64,000 nucleotides of DNA from Candidatus Zixiibacteriota bacterium (GCA_020351995.1 CP070674.1:319261-383260), one strand, 5' to 3'; counted from the first letter of the stretch, positions 24,700 through 33,819 are shown. Program-made: numbers and translations. Notes: a model not told the origin generated them from the sequence alone.

Positions 24700-26538
24700 T
24701 TGGCAAAACCCCGGGGAAATTTCATACGACCTTTACCGGAACGCGTCATCAATAAGATAGCCGCCGGAGAGGTCATCGAGCGGCCGGCCGCCGTGGTGAA
24801 GGAACTTGTCGAAAACTCCATTGATGCCGGGGCGACCAAGATCGACATAGTGATTGAAAAATCCGGGAGCAAGCTCATAAAGGTGATTGACAACGGGTGT
24901 GGGATTGCTGAAGATCAGGTCGAGATAGCTTTCTCTCGCCACGCGACATCGAAAATCGCGAGTTTCGATGATCTGAACGCTCTGTATTCATATGGATTCA
25001 GGGGAGAGGCCCTGCCCTCTATCGCGTCGATTTCACGGCTGCGAATGGTCACGCGTACCCGCGATTCCCGTATCGGAACCGAGATTATCTACGAGGGAGG
25101 GGTTCTTCAATCGAGACAGCCGGTAGCGGCCTCGCCGGGTACCACTATTGAGGTTGAAAATCTCTTCTACAACACACCCGCCCGGCGCAAGTTTCTCAAG
25201 GCGGAATCTACCGAGGCCAGGCATATTTCCCGGACAGCAATGGCACTGGCAATTGGCCGGCCCGATGTCGGAGTTTCGTACTCTCTCAATGACCGCAGGA
25301 TTTTCACGGTTCCGCCGGACTCGGTACTGAAAGACCGGGTGACGGAGATGATCGGCGCGGGAAAAACACTGGTGCGAATCAAGGGAGATGCGGGACCGGT
25401 GAAGGTAACGGGGTATATCGGGACTCCCGATATGGTTCAGAACAACCGCTATGGACAATTCCTGTTCATCAACAGTCGTTACATATATTCACCTTCACTG
25501 GCGCACGCTCTGGCGGCGGGATATGGGGACCTGATACCAAGGGGCACGTACCCGGTGGGGGCGTTGCTCCTGACCGTCGACGCGGCCGAAGTGGATGTTA
25601 ATGTTCATCCAACCAAAGCGGAGGTGCGGTTGTCGGGCGAACGAGATGTTCACGATGCTGTATATCGAATCGTGAAAGAGTCGCTTCAGCAAGACGGGAT
25701 TGTCCCGAGCCTCAAGAGTTCGTCCCTGAAACCTTCGGCACATAATCTCGGAGGCAGCACTCTTCGGGGAAGAGCGTCTCCCTCCGGACAGGGCTATATC
25801 CCGGGAATAACCCGTGGCTCCGGCCTGGATATGGATGCTCTGGCCGACATTCACAACGTGCCCCGCGTGCCACAGCCATCCGAGTCGAAGGATATTATTC
25901 GGGTTGACCGTAACACCGGCGAAATTATGGAAACGGCGGAAGCTCAGGATGGGGCGGCTTCAGTATCTTCTGGTTTCAGTCTGATCGGGAGATTCTCGGA
26001 CCTTTACCTTTTGCTGCGGTCGGGTGATGATCTCTACATCGTTGACCAGCACACGGCCCATGAGCGAGTGCTCTACGAGGAGACCCTGGTCAAACTGGAA
26101 AATAGCGCCGTCGAGGCGCAAACTCTTCTCTTCCCGAACCAGGTCGAACTGAACCCGGAGCAGATGACCCTGTTCGATGAAATCAAGGATATGCTCAACG
26201 GTTCTGGTTTTGGAGTGTCCCATTTTGGCGGCCGGACGGTCAATATTGAAGCCATACCTTCGGTCTTATCCCACAAGTCTTCCGAGAAGGTTTTTCTGAA
26301 AGTTCTTGATGACCTTGCTTCAGAGAAAAGAGCAGGAGGTGACTTGAAGAAGGCGATGGCGCAGTCGATCGCATGCCGGTCGGCGGTGATGGCCGGCGAC
26401 AGCATGACCGATCGGGAAGCAGTACATCTTGTCACGCGACTTCTGCGGTGTGACAATAAATACTCCTGTCCCCACGGCCGCCCAACGTTTGTGAAGATTA
26501 CCCGCGAAGATCTGGATAAACAGTTTGGCCGAACCTGA
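24700..26538 (+). CDS. mutL: DNA mismatch repair protein MutL, endonuclease type
   Basis: A 612-residue MutL. The N-terminal GHKL ATPase has VINKIAAGEVIERPAAVVKE, the Asn in LVENSIDAGAT, IDNGCGI and YGFRGEALPSIA. The C-terminal dimerisation domain has the metal site DQHTAHERVLYE near 448 (DQHAxxE in most relatives; Thr replaces Ala), ACRSAVMAGD and CPHGRP near the end. These mark the nicking form of MutL used by organisms without MutH. The start codon is TTG 24700, supported by GGAG nine bases before it and by homology; the first codons encode MAKPRGNFIRPLPE. The 3' end overlaps miaA by 14 bases. Confidence 0.96.
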   Translation: MAKPRGNFIRPLPERVINKIAAGEVIERPAAVVKELVENSIDAGATKIDIVIEKSGSKLIKVIDNGCGIAEDQVEIAFSRHATSKIASFDDLNALYSYGFRGEALPSIASISRLRMVTRTRDSRIGTEIIYEGGVLQSRQPVAASPGTTIEVENLFYNTPARRKFLKAESTEARHISRTAMALAIGRPDVGVSYSLNDRRIFTVPPDSVLKDRVTEMIGAGKTLVRIKGDAGPVKVTGYIGTPDMVQNNRYGQFLFINSRYIYSPSLAHALAAGYGDLIPRGTYPVGALLLTVDAAEVDVNVHPTKAEVRLSGERDVHDAVYRIVKESLQQDGIVPSLKSSSLKPSAHNLGGSTLRGRASPSGQGYIPGITRGSGLDMDALADIHNVPRVPQPSESKDIIRVDRNTGEIMETAEAQDGAASVSSGFSLIGRFSDLYLLLRSGDDLYIVDQHTAHERVLYEETLVKLENSAVEAQTLLFPNQVELNPEQMTLFDEIKDMLNGSGFGVSHFGGRTVNIEAIPSVLSHKSSEKVFLKVLDDLASEKRAGGDLKKAMAQSIACRSAVMAGDSMTDREAVHLVTRLLRCDNKYSCPHGRPTFVKITREDLDKQFGRT

Positions 26539-27466
26539 TAGAATAATCATACCTATAATTTGTGGCCCGACCGGTTCGGGCAAAACCAGTGCCGCCGTAA
26601 AGCTGTCCAGTCTGTTTGCTGTCGACATCATATCGGCCGACTCGCGGCAGATAATACGGCATCTTGATATCGGTACTGCGAAGCCCGGTGCGGATGAACA
26701 GAAGGCTGTCAACTTCCGTCTCATTGATATTATTGAACCCGGCGAGAGGTACTCGGCTTATCGCTTCATAGAAGACGCCAACCGGGCCATAGATTTGACC
26801 TTGACGGCCGGTCGTACTCCTGTTGTCGTCGGAGGGACCGGTTTGTATTTGCGGGCACTGAGCGAAGGAGTGGTGGAAATCGAAAACGAGGATCCGTCAA
26901 TTAGAAAGCGTCTTGAGGACGAACTGGATGCGATCGGTCCCACGAAAATGCATGAAAGACTCAGAAGCGTAGATCCGTTCGAGGCCGATCGTATTCACCC
27001 CCACAACAAGGCGCGCCTGATAAGGGCGCTGGAGATCTATCACTTGACAGGGAAGCCGAAGTCTGAGCTTGTGGCCGAGGGCAAATACCGGAAGGGGGAT
27101 CATACTTACAATTATTTCTGCCTGATACCTCCTAGGGAAGTGCTTTACCGGCAAATAGATGACCGGGTAGACGAGATGATTTCTGCCGGCCTGGTGCGGG
27201 AAGTGGAGACACTGGTGGGTCAGGGCCTCAAGGACAAAATCCGAAAATCGAATGTGATCGGCTACAACGAAATTCTTGACTATCTTGATGGAAACCTTTC
27301 ACTGGTTACCGTTGTAGATACTATTAAAATGAACAGTCGCCGGTACGCGAAAAGGCAATTGACCTGGTTTAGAAGACAAACCGAAGCCAGGTATTTCGAA
27401 TCCGAAGAGCCACTGATTGAAGCGGTTGGGGAGCTCTGTTCACACTGGCCGGAAAGGCCCATATAA
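26525..27466 (+). CDS. miaA: tRNA dimethylallyltransferase
   Basis: MiaA transfers a dimethylallyl group to N6 of A37 in tRNAs that read UNN codons. The 313-residue length is normal. Motifs are the P-loop CGPTGSGKTSAAVKLS, ISADSRQIIRHLDIGTAKP with the catalytic Asp, VVVGGTGLYLRAL, and the C-terminal KMNSRRYAKRQLTWFRRQ. The start is TTG 26525, inside the end of mutL. The mutL-miaA order is classical, as in E. coli. The protein has no additional domains. Confidence 0.96.
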   Translation: MAEPDRIIIPIICGPTGSGKTSAAVKLSSLFAVDIISADSRQIIRHLDIGTAKPGADEQKAVNFRLIDIIEPGERYSAYRFIEDANRAIDLTLTAGRTPVVVGGTGLYLRALSEGVVEIENEDPSIRKRLEDELDAIGPTKMHERLRSVDPFEADRIHPHNKARLIRALEIYHLTGKPKSELVAEGKYRKGDHTYNYFCLIPPREVLYRQIDDRVDEMISAGLVREVETLVGQGLKDKIRKSNVIGYNEILDYLDGNLSLVTVVDTIKMNSRRYAKRQLTWFRRQTEARYFESEEPLIEAVGELCSHWPERPI

Positions 27467-27469
27467 AAC

Positions 27470-27498
27470 TTGACACTATCTGAGCCGGGTCGTTAAAT
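27470..27498 (+). promoter_or_regulatory. Probable sigma-70-type promoter
   Basis: TTGACA (27470-27475), exactly 17 bases, then TTAAAT (27493-27498; four of six). It begins 3 bases after the miaA stop and lies about 80 bases before the lytic transglycosylase gene. It gives that gene a separate start of transcription. Confidence 0.55.
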
Positions 27499-27576
27499 GT
27501 CAACGGGTTAGGGTATTTTGAGGTAAACTGCAGGAAATTTTCTCCGATAATACAGAGAAAGGATAGGAAATCCATC

Positions 27577-29835
27577 ATGGACGAAATAAGCTTGCGGATA
27601 ACAAGACTCACACTCCTTACCGCCTTCTTATGTTTTATCGGAATGCTTGTAGTAGGCTGTTCCGGGAAAAGCTCTATGAGTTCGCCTCAGCTCTACGGCA
27701 GCAAATCCGTATCCCCCTCCGACACCAGTCAAAATACAGATGAAACCGCGACTGATACCGTTTCTCAATCGACGGACAGGACACTTTATGATGCTCTGTT
27801 AAACGGCAAAGACTCGTCGCTGTACGGAGGCTTGGAGGATGACTCCGACACGGGTACATCCGCTCTGGAAAGCGATCCGGACGACTATGAGCTGATCGAG
27901 GATGTCTTTTATGGCACTGTTGATGTTCAAGACTCCGCTTCGGCGGTCGATGACGACCTGTGGCGCCAATTCGATCTGGCCGAGGAATACCACGCCATGG
28001 GCGTAATCGCCAACCGCGAGGCCAGCTGGGAAGAAGCTCAATATTACTTCGAAAAATCACTCAAAATTCTGGCCAACATCGATGTGGAGGCTGACTCCAG
28101 CTTAACACCCGAGGCCACCAAATACACGTTGTTGCTGGAGGACGTGATAGCGGACTACCGGGTTACGCTCAGGTCACTGGGGAATCTTGATGCCGATGTT
28201 TCGCCTTCCGTGCTTATCGAGCGATTCGGCGATCTTGCGGATCGACTTGGCGCTGATACGATGCGGGTGTACCGCAGCGAAGAAGTACCTGTCACCTATG
28301 ACATACCGATCGTGGTGAACGACCGGGTGAAAAGCTCGATTGTGTACTATCAGACGGTGGGTCGGGACGTTTTCAATAAGTTCCTTCGCCGCTCCAAAAG
28401 ATACGCTCCCATGATGACGAAGATTTTGGCCGAATACAGTCTTCCCCGGGACCTCGTATACCTGTCTATGGTAGAGTCGGGATACAATCCGCACGCCTAT
28501 TCCTGGGCTCGCGCTATGGGCCTGTGGCAGTTCATATCGTCCACGGGACGACGGTATAAGCTCTACCGCAACTGGTGGGTTGATGAACGGAAGGACCCCG
28601 TGAAGTCTACTCACGCGGCCTGTCAGTTTCTCCGAGACCTGTATAACCAGTTCGGTTCCTGGGAACTGGCCATGGCTGCTTACAATGGAGGTCCGGGTCG
28701 CGTCAGCCGCCAGATAAAACGACAGAATACCATTGATTTCTGGAAACTCAAACTCAAGCGGCAAACGATGGACTATGTGCCTCTTATCATGGCTGCGACG
28801 ATCATCGCCAAGAATCCCGAAAAATATGGTTTCTACAATATCGAGTTTGAAGACGAAATTCTGTGGGAAGAAGTCGAGATAAATAAGTGTCTTGAGTTGT
28901 CGGTCGTGGCCAAGAAGATCGGGTGTTCGCTGAAGGAACTGAGGGATCTGAATCCGGAACTTTTACGCAAATATACACCACCTAACGAAAAGAAGTACAA
29001 ACTCAAAATACCACCGGGCACGACGCAGAGATTCTGGGCGGCCTACGAGGACATGCCGTCACCGAAAGAGACGAGCTGGGTCAAGCATAAGATCCGCAGA
29101 GGTGAGACTGTCAGCACTATCGCCGCCAGGTATGGCGTATCGCAGTATGCGATTTTTGAGGCCAATGATCTGAGCCGTCGGTCAAAAATATACGCGGGTA
29201 AGACACTGATCGTGCCGGTTCCTCTAGATAGCGACTATTCGGGTGGTTCGCGCCGGTCGCGGAACAGAGAATATACCGCGAAGAACTCGATTTACGTGGT
29301 GCGTTCGGGAGACACGATGTGGGACATCGCCCGTGCTTTTGGAACTTCCGTCGATGCTCTCAGGCGGCTGAACTACATAGGTCGCAGTTCGCGCATATAT
29401 GTCGGGCAGAAACTAAAGATTCCTTCGAACGCCACCTTTTTAGGAGAAAAGAATACCGTCGACCGGTCTTCCGGATATGTATCTACTGGCAGTTCCGGTG
29501 GGAGCTCCAGAAGCGGATCGAGCGGCCAGATTAGCAAGCACACCGTAAAATCCGGTGATACCGTCTGGGATATCGCCCGCAGATACGGGACCACCACCGG
29601 AAAGATTCGCAGTTTCAACGGCCTGGGAAGGTCTAGCCGGATATATCCGGGTCAGATTCTCCAAATTCCCACGGGAGACGTTCAGTACATTGTTCATAAA
29701 GTCAGACGCGGGGAGACCCTGGAGTCTATCGCGAGGAAATACCGGACTACGATCGCCAGGATACGCGCCAACAACAACATCGACGATCCGGATATGCTGA
29801 TGATCGGGGAACGGCTAAAAATTTACTTGAATTGA
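27577..29835 (+). CDS. MltD-like lytic transglycosylase lipoprotein with four LysM domains
   Basis: A 752-residue cell-wall hydrolase. The lipobox LVVGC puts the lipidated Cys at residue 28. A Ser/Asp/Thr-rich linker and a helical stretch lead to the SLT catalytic domain: LPRDLVYLSMVESGYNPHAY with the general-acid Glu near residue 300, then RAMGLWQFISSTGRRY and LAMAAYNGGPGRVSRQI. Four LysM peptidoglycan-binding repeats follow from about 485: IRRGETVSTIAARYGVS, VRSGDTMWDIARAFGTS, VKSGDTVWDIARRYGTT and VRRGETLESIARKYRTT, with Ser/Gly linkers between them. It cleaves the glycan strand to give 1,6-anhydro ends and should be anchored in a membrane facing the periplasm. E. coli MltD has two LysM; four is more than typical. 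Confidence 0.94.
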   Translation: MDEISLRITRLTLLTAFLCFIGMLVVGCSGKSSMSSPQLYGSKSVSPSDTSQNTDETATDTVSQSTDRTLYDALLNGKDSSLYGGLEDDSDTGTSALESDPDDYELIEDVFYGTVDVQDSASAVDDDLWRQFDLAEEYHAMGVIANREASWEEAQYYFEKSLKILANIDVEADSSLTPEATKYTLLLEDVIADYRVTLRSLGNLDADVSPSVLIERFGDLADRLGADTMRVYRSEEVPVTYDIPIVVNDRVKSSIVYYQTVGRDVFNKFLRRSKRYAPMMTKILAEYSLPRDLVYLSMVESGYNPHAYSWARAMGLWQFISSTGRRYKLYRNWWVDERKDPVKSTHAACQFLRDLYNQFGSWELAMAAYNGGPGRVSRQIKRQNTIDFWKLKLKRQTMDYVPLIMAATIIAKNPEKYGFYNIEFEDEILWEEVEINKCLELSVVAKKIGCSLKELRDLNPELLRKYTPPNEKKYKLKIPPGTTQRFWAAYEDMPSPKETSWVKHKIRRGETVSTIAARYGVSQYAIFEANDLSRRSKIYAGKTLIVPVPLDSDYSGGSRRSRNREYTAKNSIYVVRSGDTMWDIARAFGTSVDALRRLNYIGRSSRIYVGQKLKIPSNATFLGEKNTVDRSSGYVSTGSSGGSSRSGSSGQISKHTVKSGDTVWDIARRYGTTTGKIRSFNGLGRSSRIYPGQILQIPTGDVQYIVHKVRRGETLESIARKYRTTIARIRANNNIDDPDMLMIGERLKIYLN

Positions 29836-29845
29836 CAGGGAAGTT

Positions 29846-30748
29846 ATGGCAAAGAAAAGAGACGTAATCATAGGTGTCATCATTGTTGTCGCCGTCATCG
29901 GGGCTCTCGGCTTTTTTAGTCTCACCTTCGTGGGCCTGGTGACACAGGATGGTGACATTGAATTCAGCGGCCTGGGGGGAAACGTCGGGGTCGTGGAAGT
30001 CTTCGGCGTCATTGACGAAGCAATGGGGCGCAGTGCTATCAGACAGATTGACAAATGGTCCGAGAGCGGCTCCATCAAGGCCATAGTCATTCACGTGAAC
30101 TCTCCGGGTGGCGGCGCGGCCATTTCACAGGAAATCTACGACGCCATTGGCCGTGCCCGTGAGGAGAAACCGGTGGTCGCATCGATGGCCTCGGTAGCCG
30201 CTTCCGGAGGTTATTATATCGCCTGTGCCTCGGATCGAATCGTGGCGAACCCGAGTACACTCACCGGTTCAATCGGAGTCATTTTCCAGTTTCACACCTT
30301 CGAAGGACTGATGGATAAGGTGGGTATCGGGACGGAGACAGTGAAGTCAGGCGAACTTAAGGATGTCGGGGCTTATAACCGAGAAATGACCGAGGAAGAG
30401 GAGTTGATGCTCAAATCGGTCGTTATGGACACCTACGAGCAGTTTGTCAGGGCGGTGGCGGAAGGAAGGGGAAAAGACGTAGAAGATATTTACCCGTTTG
30501 CCGATGGCTCCATCTACACTGGTTTGCAGGCCTATAATCTGGGTCTGGTGGACACTCTGGGAGGTCTTAACGAGGCCCTTGAAATCGCCGCCGAGTTAGC
30601 CGGACTGGAGGAGGAGCCGGAACCAGTCCGCCGTTACGAACGGAAGAAAATCAGTATTTTTGACCTCTTGGGCAGCGTGGGGGATGTACTCAGCCGGCCG
30701 ATCGAAGGCACCGTTTATGGTCCGGAACTGATGTTTTTGTACAAATAA
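29846..30748 (+). CDS. sppA: Signal peptide peptidase SppA (short form)
   Basis: A 300-residue S49 protease that degrades remnant signal peptides at the membrane. One N-terminal membrane segment (VIIGVIIVVAVIGALGFFSL) is followed by a single protease domain: VIHVNSPGGGAAISQEIYD, the catalytic Ser120 in SVAASGGYYIACAS, and the general-base Lys172 in GELKDVGAYNREMTEEE. This is the short, Bacillus-like form with one repeat, not the 67-kDa E. coli form. It follows the lytic transglycosylase gene by 10 bases and is likely cotranscribed. Confidence 0.94.
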   Translation: MAKKRDVIIGVIIVVAVIGALGFFSLTFVGLVTQDGDIEFSGLGGNVGVVEVFGVIDEAMGRSAIRQIDKWSESGSIKAIVIHVNSPGGGAAISQEIYDAIGRAREEKPVVASMASVAASGGYYIACASDRIVANPSTLTGSIGVIFQFHTFEGLMDKVGIGTETVKSGELKDVGAYNREMTEEEELMLKSVVMDTYEQFVRAVAEGRGKDVEDIYPFADGSIYTGLQAYNLGLVDTLGGLNEALEIAAELAGLEEEPEPVRRYERKKISIFDLLGSVGDVLSRPIEGTVYGPELMFLYK

Positions 30749-30888
30749 GCTCGGATTTTTTATCCAAAAGCTCAAAAAAAGTGTTGATAATCAAATAATT
30801 TTCCTTTTCTTTTGGCCGGGTATTAGGTATCTTTTCCTGTCCCAAAGAGTTATATCCTTCGCTTGTCGGCGTGAGGTTGTCTCGGGGC

Positions 30889-30918
30889 TTGAAAGGGAAA
30901 TTAACAGTAATCTGTAAA
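30889..30918 (+). promoter_or_regulatory. Possible promoter of the HU gene
   Basis: TTGAAA (30889-30894), an 18-base spacer and TGTAAA (30913-30918; four of six). It sits in the 196-base AT-rich gap between sppA and the HU gene, about 27 bases before the start codon. Weak consensus, but well placed. Confidence 0.35.
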
Positions 30919-30944
30919 TATACGATTTGTCATGGGAGGACGCC

Positions 30945-31229
30945 GTGACCAAAGCTGATTTAGTCGAAAAAGTTGCCGAGAAAACAGGCCTTACTAGGAC
31001 CGATGTGGCCGTAGTTGTCGACTCTTTCCTCGATACGGTGAAGAAGTCACTAGAAAACGGGCACAATATCGAAATTCGTGGCTTCGGTACCTTTAAGGTC
31101 AAACTCCGTAAGGCCCGCAAGGCCCGTAACCCTCGCACCGGTGAAGTCGTACCAGTGCCAGATCGTAAGGTACCCGTTTTTAAACCGTCCAACGAGTTTA
31201 AAAACATGATCACTAAGCTGGCCATTTAG
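30945..31229 (+). CDS. HU/IHF-family DNA-binding protein
   Basis: A 94-residue histone-like protein that bends and compacts DNA. The start is GTG 30945, with GGGAGGA five bases upstream (30934-30940). The TTG at 30927 that gives a longer frame is unlikely. The sequence follows the family: TKADLVEKVAEKTGL, then VDSFLDTVKKSL, the signature IEIRGFGTFKVK, the minor-groove arm RKARNPRTGEVVPVPDRKVP, and FKPSNEFKNMI. Whether it is HU or an IHF subunit cannot be told. A tiny basic-protein gene follows after 34 bases. Confidence 0.94.
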   Translation: MTKADLVEKVAEKTGLTRTDVAVVVDSFLDTVKKSLENGHNIEIRGFGTFKVKLRKARKARNPRTGEVVPVPDRKVPVFKPSNEFKNMITKLAI

Positions 31230-31263
31230 TTCGGCTTGTTTCATGACCTAAGATGGAGGATTG

Positions 31264-31359
31264 ATGCCCAGCGGGAAAAAGCGGAAACGCCACAAAATCA
31301 AGACTCACAAACGGAAAAAACGCAGACGCGCCAACCGCCATAAAAAGAAACTGAGATAG
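31264..31359 (+). CDS. 31-residue basic AURKAIP1/COX24-type protein
   Basis: A very short gene with a strong GGAGG ribosome site (31256-31260) and ATG 31264. The product opens with MPSGKKRKRHKIKTHKRKK and ends in NRHKKKLR; more than half the residues are Lys or Arg. This matches the AURKAIP1/COX24 domain (DUF1713) proteins annotated in Bacteroidetes and relatives; the mitochondrial homologues are ribosome-associated. I infer a small ribosomal or rRNA-binding protein. Its place behind an HU gene suggests a short operon for abundant basic proteins. Pseudogene status is unlikely, given the clean ribosome site and family match. Confidence 0.85.
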   Translation: MPSGKKRKRHKIKTHKRKKRRRANRHKKKLR

Positions 31360-31434
31360 CTTTCTGAAATTGGGAACTATTGTTTCTGCTATTTCGGAAT
31401 AAATTTCCGGACTTACGAGCATAGTATATTTTGA

Positions 31435-31461
31435 CGCCGCGCACGGCTTTGGTGCGCGGCG
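31435..31461 (+). terminator. Strong GC hairpin after the small basic-protein gene
   Basis: A ten-base-pair stem, CGCCGCGCAC / GTGCGCGGCG, with loop GGCTTTG. It is followed by CCTAATTTGTTATCTT, so the T-run is broken. It probably ends the HU/basic-protein unit, or may be part of the leader of the gene at 31555. Confidence 0.5.
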
Positions 31462-31510
31462 CCTAATTTGTTATCTTGTAGCGGCTTACGGCCCACCTGA
31501 AATTATCGGG

Positions 31511-31535
31511 GCCCGCCTGGTTGGCGGGCATTTTT
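31511..31535 (+). terminator. Intrinsic terminator just before a gene start
   Basis: GCCCGCC (31511-31517), loop TGGTT, GGCGGGC (31523-31529), then ATTTTT. This is a textbook terminator shape, yet the next start codon (GTG 31555) lies only about 20 bases on. An upstream GGCCC (31490-31494) could pair with GGGCC (31509-31513) and disrupt the left arm, so an attenuator is possible. Confidence 0.7.
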
Positions 31536-31554
31536 ATTGCCATGGCCCCCGGTA

Positions 31555-33819
31555 GTGATTGGTCGTAATCCTACAATTGCCATACTGGTTTTTCTTTTAC
31601 TGATCGTCTGGTCGACCTCCGCCGCCGTGGAAAGGACCGACTTCCTGGTAAACGATGATGGTGGCCTTACGGCCCAAAACGACCCTCGGATAGCTGTAGC
31701 GGGTGGTAAGGGTTTCGCTATCGTATGGGTGGACCGTCGCAACGGCAACAGTGACATTTACCTCCAGCGCTTTGATGTCGATGGTTACCCGATCGGGTCC
31801 AACACCAGAGTGAATGATGACGTCAACCACTCCTATCAGTTTGAACCCGCGGTGTCCGCCAGTCTCACCGGAGAATATGCGCTGGTCTGGAAAGACTATC
31901 GCAACAGTATATACCCGTTTAAGCCGGACATTTATCTTCAAAATCTGGACAGTTCGGTTGCCCCATCCGGCGTAAATGTCAACCTGACCTTAGATGCGCC
32001 TGATTCTACCAAGGAATCTCCCGACGTGGCCCTGGCTGAGTGGGGTGGCGGCGTTGTTGTCTGGGCTGATTATCGTAACCGGAATTGGGACATATATGGA
32101 CAACTGATCGATACTGACGGCACTCTGATCGGACCTAATTTCCGGGTAAACACCGACGTTGAACTAGCTCAACAACACGCGCCGAGAGTTGCGGTATCGC
32201 CGCTGGGATGGTTTGTCGTGGCGTGGTATGACAATCGACTGGGAAATGACGACATCTTTGTCCAACGATTCGATTCTGCGGGCAACCCCATCGGGACTAA
32301 CATCCGAATTAACTCTGATAGCCAGGGCGCCCGCCAGGCCTTTCCTGATGTTGCCACAGACGGCGCGGGATGCTTTACGGTTGTCTGGGTCGACTGGCGA
32401 AACGGTACCTACCCGGCCAATTCCGACATCTACTCAAGAAAATACGATACCTTGATGACCCCGCTAACCGATGAGATCCGGGTTAACACTGACGCCACTA
32501 TTCACACTCAAAAGGAACCCGCCATTCACGCCGACCGCATGGGTAATATCGCGATTGTCTGGGCCGATTCAACCTCGACTTCATGGGACGTGTGCGGGCA
32601 AATGATCGATGTAGACGGTGTCGTCAGAGAAGCCAACTTCGTAGCCAACGCTGAAGCTTCTGGTAATCAGTTAACACCCGACGTATCCCTCGATGGAGTT
32701 TATCGCTATATTGCCTGGGTCGACAACCGCAATGGCAACTGGGACATTTACGCTTCGATACAGAAGTATAACAGTGTTTCCCTGACGGTAGAACCAACGA
32801 CTTTGAGTTTTGATCTGGTCTCGGGACAGGGACTGCCACAGGCGCAGACGGTTATCGTAAGCCATCTCGGTTACAATCCCCAGGACTTCGAGGCGTCCAC
32901 TGGGGCGGATTGGCTGACAGTGAGTCCGGCGTCTGGAACCACACCCGAGAATGTGAATGTCAGTGTTAATAGCAGTCTTCCGGGGCCGGGCGCGTATAGT
33001 GCGTCTGTCACGTTCGCTGGCGCCGCCGGGGATTCTCCGGTTGTGGTCCCGGTACATCTTGATGTTCTCGGTGATCTTGGCGACACGGACGACACTCTGT
33101 TTATCAATTCAGCATTGGTGGAACCTTGGCAGTCGGCGCAAACGTCGATTGTTGCCCGTATGGTCAGCGACGTTAACCGGATTTCGTATCCGGTCGGGTA
33201 TGATGTATCGGCCCTGTCGATTGACTCGGTCGTCATCAACCCCGCCCTGTCATCAATGGTGAATTTTCAAAGTGTAATCGACGGTGTAGGAGGATTGATC
33301 CGGATGGAGTGGACCCTTGCTGACCCCGGCGAGTGTTTCCTTCGCGGGGAAACCTATCTGGGTGAGATATTCTTCACGGCCGCCGGCATAGTCACAACCA
33401 CGTACTTAGAAGCGGTCAACAATGATACTCTTGAACTACTGGTGGCCACGACTGACAGTCGCGGGACACCGGTAGCGGTCGCGGGTGAGATCACAATTTC
33501 GCCCAGCACATCCGTTCCCCAGGAAGACAGCGGAGTTCAGACTCTTTTTGAGCTCGAACAAAACCGTCCGAATCCATTTAACTCCAGCACATTGATTTCT
33601 TATAACTTACCGCAAGCTGCTAAAGTAACACTTGAGATTTACAATGTAATCGGAGAGAGGGTTATTTCACTCGTCACGGCTCACCAGCCGGCGGGAACCT
33701 ATTCTATTGCCTGGGATGGGCGACTTCATAATGGTAAGTCAGCCGCCTCGGGTATTTACTTCTACAGGCTTCAGGCTGGTTCCGTTGCCATCGTACGAAG
33801 AATGATCTTATTGAAGTAA
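31555..33819 (+). CDS. Secreted repeat protein with BACON-like, cohesin-like and C-terminal sorting domains
   Basis: About 754 residues. A signal peptide (NPTIAILVFLLLIVWSTSAA) is followed by six or so repeats of ~60 residues, each with a VVWVDRRNGNSDIYLQRFD-like core and then G-x-I-x-N-x-R-V-N. These suggest a beta-propeller built from the same unit (FAIVWVDRR, FVVAWYDNR, FTVVWVDWR, YIAWVDNRN). Next comes a BACON-like module (DWLTVSPASGTTPENVNVSV), then a stretch that could be a cohesin-like sandwich (IVARMVSDVNRISYPVGYDV), and finally a FlgD/type-IX-like end: LEQNRPNPFNSSTLISYNLP … KVTLEIYNVIGERV … GIYFYRLQAG. The start is uncertain: GTG 31555 is chosen because it puts the signal peptide first; TTG 31537 is possible. 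No function is known. Confidence 0.82.
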   Translation: MIGRNPTIAILVFLLLIVWSTSAAVERTDFLVNDDGGLTAQNDPRIAVAGGKGFAIVWVDRRNGNSDIYLQRFDVDGYPIGSNTRVNDDVNHSYQFEPAVSASLTGEYALVWKDYRNSIYPFKPDIYLQNLDSSVAPSGVNVNLTLDAPDSTKESPDVALAEWGGGVVVWADYRNRNWDIYGQLIDTDGTLIGPNFRVNTDVELAQQHAPRVAVSPLGWFVVAWYDNRLGNDDIFVQRFDSAGNPIGTNIRINSDSQGARQAFPDVATDGAGCFTVVWVDWRNGTYPANSDIYSRKYDTLMTPLTDEIRVNTDATIHTQKEPAIHADRMGNIAIVWADSTSTSWDVCGQMIDVDGVVREANFVANAEASGNQLTPDVSLDGVYRYIAWVDNRNGNWDIYASIQKYNSVSLTVEPTTLSFDLVSGQGLPQAQTVIVSHLGYNPQDFEASTGADWLTVSPASGTTPENVNVSVNSSLPGPGAYSASVTFAGAAGDSPVVVPVHLDVLGDLGDTDDTLFINSALVEPWQSAQTSIVARMVSDVNRISYPVGYDVSALSIDSVVINPALSSMVNFQSVIDGVGGLIRMEWTLADPGECFLRGETYLGEIFFTAAGIVTTTYLEAVNNDTLELLVATTDSRGTPVAVAGEITISPSTSVPQEDSGVQTLFELEQNRPNPFNSSTLISYNLPQAAKVTLEIYNVIGERVISLVTAHQPAGTYSIAWDGRLHNGKSAASGIYFYRLQAGSVAIVRRMILLK

